Below the pieces are notes generated by a model. The model ran no database searches, was not told where the DNA came from, and was given only the letters and a program-made list of their open reading frames with translations. A stretch of 12,977 bases of DNA from Myxococcales bacterium. Its GTDB lineage: Bacteria; Myxococcota_A; Polyangia; Nannocystales; Nannocystaceae. The stretch is from positions 1 to 12,977 of the forward strand of contig JAGQIT010000675.1 in the NCBI GenBank assembly GCA_020431135.1, in the 5' to 3' direction. The position numbers were made by a program, and so were the translations under genes. Positions 5,721-11,800 of the stretch are shown piece after piece; within the stretch, counting starts at the first letter, position 1, and every line of letters starts with the position of its first letter.

Positions 5721-7526
5721 CTAGCGCGGGCTGTACAGATAGCAGGAGATCTTCTTGAAGATCTGGTAGTCCGTGTCGGCCCAGCGCCGCGGGACGCCAG
5801 CGTCGCCGGTGTTGTAGACGATCGTCACGGCCCCGTCGCCCCAGGTGAAGATCTCCTCGCGGCCGTCGCCGATCATGTCGACGACGAGGCCGGCGCCCTC
5901 GTAGGGGTTGAAGTACTCCTGGTCGCTGACGCCGGTCCAGGTCCGGGTGTCCTCCATCACGCCGCCGGCGAAGACCGGGGTGCGCAGGCTGTCGTCGGCG
6001 GGCGAGACCACGACCATGCGCGAGCGGATCGCGTGCACGCCGTCGTTGCTGACGTGGCGCTCGAGATAGAGGACCTCAGCGCCGGGCTCGGCGTCCCAGT
6101 AGATCGTCTGGACGTACTCGCCGGCGTTCTCCCAGCCCGGCGGGACGCGCCAGTTCGGCCGGATCACGGCGCCCTGCGCGTCGGTCATCCAGTGGTTGAG
6201 GCCGTTGGCGTTGCGCGCCAGGACCTCGAGCCCGGGGCGGTCGACGTCGAAGTCGCCGACCGCGTGCTGGTGCGGGTGGAGCTCGCTGTGCGGCGAGTAG
6301 GTCCGCCAGATCTCATCATTCACCTCGGGCCCGTAGGCGACGAGCGAGGGCTGGCCGTTGTGCGGCGCGTAGACGCTGTGGACCGCCTCGAGGCCGGGGC
6401 GCGCGGGGTCGATGTCGGCGACGGTCGACGCGTGGATCGCCGAGAGCTGGGACATGCCGCCGACGTCGAACTGCCAGAGCTTCTCGCCGGTCTCGCGGAG
6501 GGCGAGGGTGCCGTAGAAGATCTCGTCGCCGCCCTGGCCGTCGAGGTCGGCGGCCTGCGGCGTGAGGTAGACCGAGATCGCCGCGCCCATCGGCTGGGAG
6601 AACGCCCACTCCTGCGCCGCCTCGTCGGCGCGCAGGTCGTAGGCGGCGACGTTGAAGTGGCTCGCGTAGGCCGGGCCGGCGACGACGACCCGCGTCGCCG
6701 CGTCGCCGCGATCGTCGGCGCGGCGGCCGAGCATCACGTACATCCAGTCGGCGCCGCCCGGCAGCGGGATCGTCCGCTCGAGCGCCCCGGTCGCGCCGTC
6801 GTAGACGAGGAGCGTGCGCCAGTCGCCGCCGATGTGGAGGAACTCCGGCGCGCCGTCGCCGTCGGCGTCGCCGATGTAGCCGTAGGTCGTCAGGTTCCAG
6901 AAGTAGTGGCCGGGGAAGTCCCAATTCGTCTGCGTCGGGAGATCCCAGAGCTTCTCTCCGCAGGTCGTGTAGCCGGCGATCCGGTCGCGCCGGGAGATCA
7001 CGAAGTCGGGAAAGCCGTCGCCGTCGAGGTCGCCGATCGCCGGGCGGCCGTTGAAGTCGATGGGGATCGTGAGCTCGGCGAGCTCGCCCGGCGTCCCCGA
7101 GAAGAGCCCCTCGAGGCAGGCTGGGCCGACGCTGGGCTCGGGCTCGGGCTCGCAGACGCCGGCCTGACACTCGCCGCCTACGCACGGGGTCGCGTCCGCA
7201 ACGAGGGCGCAGCCGGGGGTGCAGCACTCGCCGCCGTCGCAGGCCTCGTCAGCCTCGACAACGCCGTCGCCGCAGGTCGCCCCGTCGGTGCTCCCCGCGG
7301 AGGCGCTCGCGTTCGAGGTGGCGGACGACGAGTCGCCCGTGCTGCCGGCGGTCACGCCGGACGTCGCGCTCGAGGTCGCGGCGGAGTCGGACCCGTGGGT
7401 CGTGCCGCTGAGGCCCTCGCTCTCGCTCGTCTGCTCGCCCGCGTCGCCGGAGCAGCCTGAGAGCGGGAGCAGGAGCGGAACGGCGAGGAGAGGGGCCAGC
7501 GAGATGCGTGTCGTCTTGTCCTGCAC
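5721..7526 (-). CDS. Lipoprotein with disulfide module and FG-GAP/VCBS-like propeller
   Basis: The product is 601 residues from a GTG at 7526 with a good RBS (GGAG, six bases away). The signal peptide has a canonical lipobox, LSGC (Cys25). Residues 26-84 are a Ser/Thr/Gly/Ala linker. Residues 85-125 form a Cys-rich module (CGDGVVEADEACDGGECC, then CALV, TPC and GVC) like the myxobacterial Cys-rich repeat (DUF4215) or a disintegrin. A Glu-Pro linker (126-131) follows. From about 150 onward there are repeated Asp loops typical of calcium-binding FG-GAP/VCBS propeller blades: GDLDGDGFPD (165-174), GDADGDGAPE, ADLDGQGGDE, GDFDVDRPGLE and DMIGDGREE. The arrangement recalls the eight-bladed propeller of family 11 rhamnogalacturonan lyases, but no active-site residue can be assigned, so enzyme activity is uncertain. 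A surface adhesin or glycan-binding role is equally possible. Confidence 0.88.
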   Translation of the reverse strand: MQDKTTRISLAPLLAVPLLLPLSGCSGDAGEQTSESEGLSGTTHGSDSAATSSATSGVTAGSTGDSSSATSNASASAGSTDGATCGDGVVEADEACDGGECCTPGCALVADATPCVGGECQAGVCEPEPEPSVGPACLEGLFSGTPGELAELTIPIDFNGRPAIGDLDGDGFPDFVISRRDRIAGYTTCGEKLWDLPTQTNWDFPGHYFWNLTTYGYIGDADGDGAPEFLHIGGDWRTLLVYDGATGALERTIPLPGGADWMYVMLGRRADDRGDAATRVVVAGPAYASHFNVAAYDLRADEAAQEWAFSQPMGAAISVYLTPQAADLDGQGGDEIFYGTLALRETGEKLWQFDVGGMSQLSAIHASTVADIDPARPGLEAVHSVYAPHNGQPSLVAYGPEVNDEIWRTYSPHSELHPHQHAVGDFDVDRPGLEVLARNANGLNHWMTDAQGAVIRPNWRVPPGWENAGEYVQTIYWDAEPGAEVLYLERHVSNDGVHAIRSRMVVVSPADDSLRTPVFAGGVMEDTRTWTGVSDQEYFNPYEGAGLVVDMIGDGREEIFTWGDGAVTIVYNTGDAGVPRRWADTDYQIFKKISCYLYSPR

Positions 7527-7764
7527 GGAGAACTCCAGACGCGCGCCGACCCGGTCGCGGCTCGCCGCCGCGAGCCACAGGCCGATCGGCGGCCGGCGAC
7601 GCTAGCACGCGGTCGTCCGCGGGAGATCGGCGAAGTAATTTGTAATGTCTGTGATCTGATCGACAGCGCAAACGAGAATGTGGGGTCCTCCGGGTGGCTC
7701 GCGGAAATACGTCGTTTGCCCTGGCGGGGAATTGAACATCAATATCAATAGGAGCGAAGAATCG
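7527..7764. promoter_or_regulatory. Divergent intergenic region with AT-enriched core
   Basis: This gap separates the minus-strand propeller lipoprotein from the plus-strand DUF1592 operon, so promoters for both should lie here. About 7630-7680 and 7700-7750 are clearly richer in A/T than the surroundings. TGTAAT (7641-7646, plus) matches the -10 consensus at 5 of 6 positions but has no -35 partner; TACAAA on the minus strand overlaps the same spot. A perfect palindrome GCCGATCGGC (7581-7590) and the leader hairpin at 7559-7576 are also present. No promoter can be fixed by eye. Confidence 0.45.
7559..7576 (-). other. Seven-bp leader hairpin upstream of the propeller lipoprotein
   Basis: GGCTCGC (7559-7565) and GCGAGCC (7570-7576) are perfectly complementary around a four-base loop. 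On the minus strand the hairpin would sit in the leader, about 33 bases before the GTG start. No T-run follows. It could stabilise the mRNA 5' end or be chance in GC-rich DNA. Confidence 0.3.
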
Positions 7765-9606
7765 ATGGGGTCGGGCCTTGCGGAGAGCGACATCGACCGG
7801 CCATCATCGCCGGGCATGAGTCCGCCGGGCATGAACGTATTACGCGCGCTGCTGGAGAGCGCCTGCGTCGACGCGCCTGCGGTCAGGGGATCCTCCGCCC
7901 ACGCGCCGACCCTTCGCGGCGCCGCGGCGATCCTCTGCGCCGCCGGCTTGATGGCGACCTCCGCCTGCTACGAGGGCGCCGCGGCGCACGACGACGACGA
8001 CGACGCGACCTCGTCGACGAGCGTCGGCGACAGCGGCGACGACGGGGGCAGCGGCGGGTCGTCGACCGGCGACGGCGGCGAGCCGGCGGCCAAGCCGTCG
8101 TCGGGGCCGACGGGGCTGCGCCTGCTGACGCCGTCGCAGTACCAGAACTCAGTGCTCGACGTTCTCGGCGACGTCGCGGCGCCGGCGCTCGGTCAGTGGC
8201 GCTCGTCGATCGCCGCGGCCCAGGGCGGCCTCTCGTCGGCGTCGGTCGAGAACTACGAGGAGGCGTCGATCGCCGTCACCGAGGCGATCTTCGGCGACGA
8301 GGAGGTGCGCTTCAAGCTCACCGGGTGCACGCCCGACGCGACCCCGGACGATCCCTGCGCGGCCCAGGTCGTCGCCGACCTCGGCCGCCGCGCCTGGCGA
8401 CGGCCGCTCACCGCCGACGAGCTCGCCCGCTACACAGAGCTCGCCGCCGACGTCGCCGGGCTCCTCGGCGGCGACGCCTGGCGCGGCCTCCAGCACGCCG
8501 TCGCCGGGCTCCTGCAGTCGCCGAACTTCCTCTACCGCGTCGAGGTCGGCACGCCGGTCGACGCGGCCGACCCGACCTACGTCCGCCTCGACAGCTACGA
8601 GCTGGCCTCGCGCCTCTCCTACCTCGTGTGGAACACGACGCCCGACCCGGCGCTCCTCGAGGCGGCCGAGCGCGGTGACCTCGACGACCCGGCGGGCCTC
8701 ACCGCGGAGATCGAGCGCCTCCTCGCGTCGCCGCGGGCGCGCGCCGGCGTCGTCCAGCTCTTCGTCGACATGTTCGACCTCGACGCGCTCTACTCGCTGC
8801 AGAAGAACCAAGAGCTGCTGCCGGCCTTCACGCCGACGATCGGCCCGGCGATGCGCGCGGAGATCGAGCGGGTGATCGACGACACGGTGCTCGTCCAACG
8901 CGACGTCCGCCGCCTCTTCGACACCCGCGGGGGCTTCGTCGACGCCGAGCTCGCGGCGCTCTACGGCATCGAGGGCGAGTTCGACGACAGCTTCGCGCCC
9001 GTAACCCTGCCCGAGACCCGCGGCGGCCTCCTGACCCTCGCGGGCTTCCTCGCGATCAACTCCGGGGAGGCGAGCACCTCGCCGACCCGGCGCGGGCTGA
9101 CGATCCGCGAGGTCCTGATGTGCCAGCTCGTGCCGCCGCCGCCGCCCGACGTCGTCCCCGAGCTGCCCGAGCCGGGCGAGGGCGGGCCGATGACCAAGCG
9201 CGAGCTCCTCGAGCAGCACGCCTCCGACCCGAGCTGCGCGAGCTGCCACGTCTTCACCGATCCGATCGGCCTCGCGCTCGAGCACTACGACGCGCTCGGC
9301 GGCTACCGGGCGACGGATCAGGGGCTGCCGATCGACCCGAGCGGCGAGCTCGACGGCACGCCCTTCGCCGACGCCCTCGAGCTCGGGACGATCTTCGCCG
9401 AGGAGCCGGCCGTCGCCGACTGCCTCGTCCGCAACCTCTACCGCTACGCCACAGGGCACATCGAGCAGGTCGAGGAGACGGCGGCGATCCTCGAGCTGCG
9501 CGGCGAATTCGTCGACAGCGGCTACGACCTCACGGCCGCCGTCGAGGCGCTGGCCCGCAGCGAGGAGTTCCGCTTCGCCACCCTGGCGCCGGAGGACGCA
9601 CCATGA
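7765..9606 (+). CDS. DUF1592/DUF1588/DUF1585-type lipoprotein with a c-type haem motif
   Basis: The product is 613 residues. A hydrophobic segment ends at a lipobox-like TSAC (Cys68), followed by a poly-Asp and Ser/Gly/Asp linker. Domain landmarks in order: LRLLTPSQYQNSVLDVLG (about 118-137, DUF1587-like), RRAWRRPLTADE (about 207, DUF1595), LLQSPNFLYRVE and YELASRLSYLVWNTTPD (about 249-294, DUF1592), RGGLLTLAGFLAINSGE (about 418, DUF1588), CASCH (Cys491-Cys494-His495, haem c attachment) and ALEHYDALGGYR (about 504, DUF1585). This architecture is common in Planctomycetes and Myxococcota, always of unknown function. I chose the ATG at 7765 for its AGGAG (7750-7754). It makes a long N-region before the hydrophobic core, so ATG 7831 is a credible alternative; ATG 7678 extends the frame without an RBS. 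It overlaps the next gene by ATGA. Confidence 0.88.
   Translation: MGSGLAESDIDRPSSPGMSPPGMNVLRALLESACVDAPAVRGSSAHAPTLRGAAAILCAAGLMATSACYEGAAAHDDDDDATSSTSVGDSGDDGGSGGSSTGDGGEPAAKPSSGPTGLRLLTPSQYQNSVLDVLGDVAAPALGQWRSSIAAAQGGLSSASVENYEEASIAVTEAIFGDEEVRFKLTGCTPDATPDDPCAAQVVADLGRRAWRRPLTADELARYTELAADVAGLLGGDAWRGLQHAVAGLLQSPNFLYRVEVGTPVDAADPTYVRLDSYELASRLSYLVWNTTPDPALLEAAERGDLDDPAGLTAEIERLLASPRARAGVVQLFVDMFDLDALYSLQKNQELLPAFTPTIGPAMRAEIERVIDDTVLVQRDVRRLFDTRGGFVDAELAALYGIEGEFDDSFAPVTLPETRGGLLTLAGFLAINSGEASTSPTRRGLTIREVLMCQLVPPPPPDVVPELPEPGEGGPMTKRELLEQHASDPSCASCHVFTDPIGLALEHYDALGGYRATDQGLPIDPSGELDGTPFADALELGTIFAEEPAVADCLVRNLYRYATGHIEQVEETAAILELRGEFVDSGYDLTAAVEALARSEEFRFATLAPEDAP
9591..9606 (+). promoter_or_regulatory. 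RBS and ATGA start/stop overlap coupling DUF1592 to DUF1552
   Basis: GGAGG (9591-9595) lies seven bases before the ATG at 9603, inside the end of the upstream gene. The upstream TGA (9604-9606) overlaps this start codon as ATGA. Together they fix the start and indicate translational coupling of the pair. Confidence 0.85.
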
Positions 9607-10985
9607 GCACCCGAACCCGACACATGAAGCGGCGGACGATGCTCCGCGGGATCCTCGGCGGCGCCGGCACGGTCGCGGTCGGTCTGCCTCTCCTCGAGGC
9701 GATGCTCGACAACCACGGCGAGGCGCTCGCCGACGGCAGCCCGCTGCCCAAGCGCTTCGGCGTGTGGTTTTGGGGTAACGGCACGCACCCGGGCAACTGG
9801 GCGCCGCAGGCCCAGGGGGCCAACTGGCAGGCGACGGGGATCCTCGCCGGCCTCGCGCCCGTGAAGGAGGAGATCAGCGTCATCAGCGGCGGCACGCTGC
9901 CGGTGAAGAACGCCCACAACCTGCACGTCGAGGGGGCCGTGGGGATCCTCGCCGGCGGCAACCCGCTCCTCCACCCGTCGTACAAGGGCCAGGCGAACAA
10001 CTGGGACTTCCTCACGGTGCCGTCGCCGTCGGTCGATCAGATCGCCGCGGAGCACCTCGCCGGCTCGTCGCCCTACAAGACCTTGGCCATCGGCATCACC
10101 CCGGTGCACACGTCGAACGCCGGGTCGAACAACGCGCCGGGGACGGCGATCAGCTACATCTCCCACCCGGCGCCCTACGTCTTCAATCCGCCGGTCATGG
10201 ACCCGAGCAAGCTCTTCGCCGAGCTCTTCGGGATGTTCCACCCCGGGGAGCCCCCGCCCGAGGCGCTCGCGCGGGCGAAGGTCCTCGACGCGATCCGCGA
10301 CGACGCTTCGACGCTGCGCGGGCGCCTCGGGAAGTACGATCAGTCGCGCCTCGACCTCCACCTCGAGGGGATCTCCGAGCTGCAAAATCGCCTGACGGCG
10401 ATGGTCGCCGGCGGCGAGTACTGCTCGACGCCGCCCGATCCGGGCAACCCCGACTCCGCGCGCCTGCGGGCGCGGGCGATGGCCGAGCTCGTGGCGATGG
10501 CCTTCGCCTGCGATCTCAGCCGCGTCGTCTCCCTCGAGTTCTCGAGCCCAGCGTCGCACGTCGGGTACCCGGACATCGGCATCACCAACGCCAGCCTCGG
10601 GGCCAGCTTCCACGAGTACGAGCACCAGAAGGGCTACGACGCCAACGTCATCAAGGGGCTGACCTACTTCATGGAGCTGTACGGCGAGTTCGTCGCCGCC
10701 CTGCGGGCGATCCCCGAGGGCGACGGGAACGTGCTCGATCGCTGCTGCATCCTCGGGACGAGCGACGTCGCCGGCGGCTGGGACCACGCGTTTAACGACT
10801 TCCCGCTCCTCGTCGCCGGCGGCGCCGGCGGGGCGCTTGTGCGGCCCGGGATTCACGTCTCGCTCGGCGGCGGCAACCCCTGCCGGGTGCCCTACACCTG
10901 CCTCAAGGCGGTCGATTCGCCGGTCAAGAGCTTCGGCTCGGCTCAATACGAGACGAGCGAGGCGGTGCCGGGGCTGCTGGTGTAG
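9603..10985 (+). CDS. DUF1552 family protein with Tat signal
   Basis: The product is 460 residues. The N-terminus has KRRTMLRG (twin Arg at 10-11), a good fit to the Tat consensus, then a hydrophobic stretch (ILGGAGTVAVGLPLLEAML). The mature part matches the DUF1552 pattern (PF07586): KRFGVWFWGNGTHPGNW, the ISGG segment, HNLHVEG, and C-terminal blocks with CDLSRVVSLEF, SFHEYEHQ and the near-terminal GTSDVAGGWDH. Tat export suggests folding, or cofactor or metal loading, before secretion. DUF1552 is typically encoded beside DUF1592-type proteins, as here, which supports a joint but unknown role, possibly redox chemistry in the envelope; that is inference. The start at 9603 is fixed by a strong GGAGG and the ATGA overlap; an internal ATG at 9624 also keeps the twin Arg. 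The open frame upstream to 9120 is noise inside DUF1592. Confidence 0.92.
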   Translation: MSTRTRHMKRRTMLRGILGGAGTVAVGLPLLEAMLDNHGEALADGSPLPKRFGVWFWGNGTHPGNWAPQAQGANWQATGILAGLAPVKEEISVISGGTLPVKNAHNLHVEGAVGILAGGNPLLHPSYKGQANNWDFLTVPSPSVDQIAAEHLAGSSPYKTLAIGITPVHTSNAGSNNAPGTAISYISHPAPYVFNPPVMDPSKLFAELFGMFHPGEPPPEALARAKVLDAIRDDASTLRGRLGKYDQSRLDLHLEGISELQNRLTAMVAGGEYCSTPPDPGNPDSARLRARAMAELVAMAFACDLSRVVSLEFSSPASHVGYPDIGITNASLGASFHEYEHQKGYDANVIKGLTYFMELYGEFVAALRAIPEGDGNVLDRCCILGTSDVAGGWDHAFNDFPLLVAGGAGGALVRPGIHVSLGGGNPCRVPYTCLKAVDSPVKSFGSAQYETSEAVPGLLV

Positions 10986-10989
10986 TTCG

Positions 10990-11024
10990 GGCGGCGGAGG
11001 CGTCGCTCGTTCGACGCCGCCGCC
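10990..11024 (+). terminator. Bulged GC hairpin four bases after the DUF1552 stop
   Basis: GGCGTCG (10999-11005) pairs with CGACGCC (11012-11018) over the loop CTCGTT. Outside it GGCGGC (10990-10995) pairs with GCCGCC (11019-11024), with GGA bulged out. No T-run follows. The place right behind the TAG at 10983-10985 suits a 3' end structure for the DUF1592/DUF1552 transcript. Confidence 0.5.
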
Positions 11025-11032
11025 TATCCCGG

Positions 11033-11048
11033 GTCGGCCCTCGCCGAC
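11033..11048. terminator. Small perfect hairpin with CCTC loop in convergent gap
   Basis: GTCGGC (11033-11038) and GCCGAC (11043-11048) form a 6-bp stem around a four-base loop. Its last base is also the first base of the long inverted repeat that follows. With no T-run, its direction cannot be assigned. Confidence 0.4.
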
Positions 11049-11111
11049 GCTCTCGGCTCTGATGACGCCCGCGGTACGCCTGGTACCGCGGCTTCGGCGA
11101 AGCCGAGAGCG
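11048..11111. repeat. Nested inverted repeat between convergent operons
   Basis: An outer 11-bp perfect repeat (11048-11058 with 11101-11111, CGCTCTCGGCT / AGCCGAGAGCG) encloses a second perfect 9-bp repeat (11069-11077 with 11083-11091, CCGCGGTAC / GTACCGCGG). A competing hairpin, GGCTTC-GGC-GAAGCC (11090-11104), shares bases with the right arms of both. The right outer arm ends nine bases before the TAA of the OmpA-like gene. It may be a bidirectional terminator (AATTT follows on the plus strand), a cruciform, or a REP/MITE-like element. Confidence 0.6.
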
Positions 11112-11119
11112 CCGAGAAT

Positions 11120-11800
11120 TTACGGGACAGGTTTCGAGTCCGGCGATCGCGGCCGCCCTGGACACAGCATCAGGTCGTCGGAGAGCGCCGGCGCGTGCAG
11201 CTCGACGCGGCGGTTGCGGGCGCGGTTCTCCTTGGTGTCGTTGGGGGCGAGCGGCTGCGTCGGCCCGAAGCCGCGCGCCTCGAGGCGATCCGCCGCGATC
11301 CCCTTGTCGATCAGGTAGCGGCGCACCGACTCCGCCCGCTTGCGGGTGATCTCGACGGCGCGCTCGCGCCAGTGCGGGTCGTCGTCGCGGTGGCCGTCGA
11401 TCTGGATCAGGATCTCAGGGTTGTCGCGGAGCACCGCGACGATGCGATCGAGCGCGGCGTAGGACTGCGGGCGTATCGTCGCCTTGTCGTACTCAAAGAC
11501 GAGGCCGTCGATCGGCCCGAGGATCGTCAGCAGCTCCTTCGTGAAGGTCGGCGTGCAGTGGGGCTCCGGCTCGGCGACGCTCTCGACCGCGGCGCCGGCT
11601 GGCCCGCTGTCGTCGCTCGCCGCGGCCTCGGGGCCGTCGGGGTTCTCCGCCAGGTCGGTCGGCGTCGATCCGTCGTCGGTCTCTGCGGGCGTCGCGGGCC
11701 CCTCCGCGGGCGCGCGGCTCTCCGCCGTCGGCCCGCGCTCGCAGGCGAACGCAAGCGCGCCCGCGACCAGCAGCGCCCGGCGGACCGCCGCGACCCTCAC
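11120..11800 (-). CDS. OmpA-like peptidoglycan-associated lipoprotein
   Basis: The product is 226 residues from a GTG at 11800, which overlaps the upstream TGA as GTGA. A short basic N-terminus and hydrophobic core end at Cys20 (ALAFAC, lipobox-like). A Pro/Ala/Asp/Glu-rich spacer runs to about residue 80. The C-terminal OmpA domain shows VFEYDKATIRPQS, IDGHRDDD (usual GHTD, here with Arg for Thr and the Asp kept), RKRAESVRRYLIDKGI, GFGPTQPLAPNDT and NRARNRRVEL. The Asp and the NRR Arg are the residues that hold diaminopimelate in this family, so peptidoglycan binding is likely. Cys82 and Cys213 flank the domain and may form a disulfide. The same frame is open to an ATG at 11863, but that would sit deep inside the upstream gene and bury the signal peptide. 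The TAA stop lies next to the nested inverted repeat. Confidence 0.88.
   Translation of the reverse strand: MRVAAVRRALLVAGALAFACERGPTAESRAPAEGPATPAETDDGSTPTDLAENPDGPEAAASDDSGPAGAAVESVAEPEPHCTPTFTKELLTILGPIDGLVFEYDKATIRPQSYAALDRIVAVLRDNPEILIQIDGHRDDDPHWRERAVEITRKRAESVRRYLIDKGIAADRLEARGFGPTQPLAPNDTKENRARNRRVELHAPALSDDLMLCPGRPRSPDSKPVP

Noticed and set aside
6033..7460. Plus-strand frame opposite the propeller lipoprotein
   Set aside because: It encodes a Val/Arg/Ala/Asp-rich sequence without domains, while the minus strand encodes a lipobox and repeated Asp loops.
7721..7736. Sigma-54-like element CTGGCGGGGAATTGAA
   Set aside because: The TGGC and TTG parts are one base too close and the -12 GC is GA, so it misses the spacing and core needed.
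7602..7832. Small minus-strand frame of 76 residues in the divergent region
   Set aside because: It has no RBS, overlaps the RBS and start of the DUF1592 gene, and shows no coding character.
8149..9459. Minus-strand frame opposite DUF1592
   Set aside because: No recognisable motif; the opposite strand carries the ordered DUF1592-type landmarks and CxxCH.
9522..11165. Minus-strand frame opposite DUF1552 and through the convergent gap
   Set aside because: It would cross the structured intergenic region and the end of the OmpA-like gene; its composition is a typical antisense shadow.
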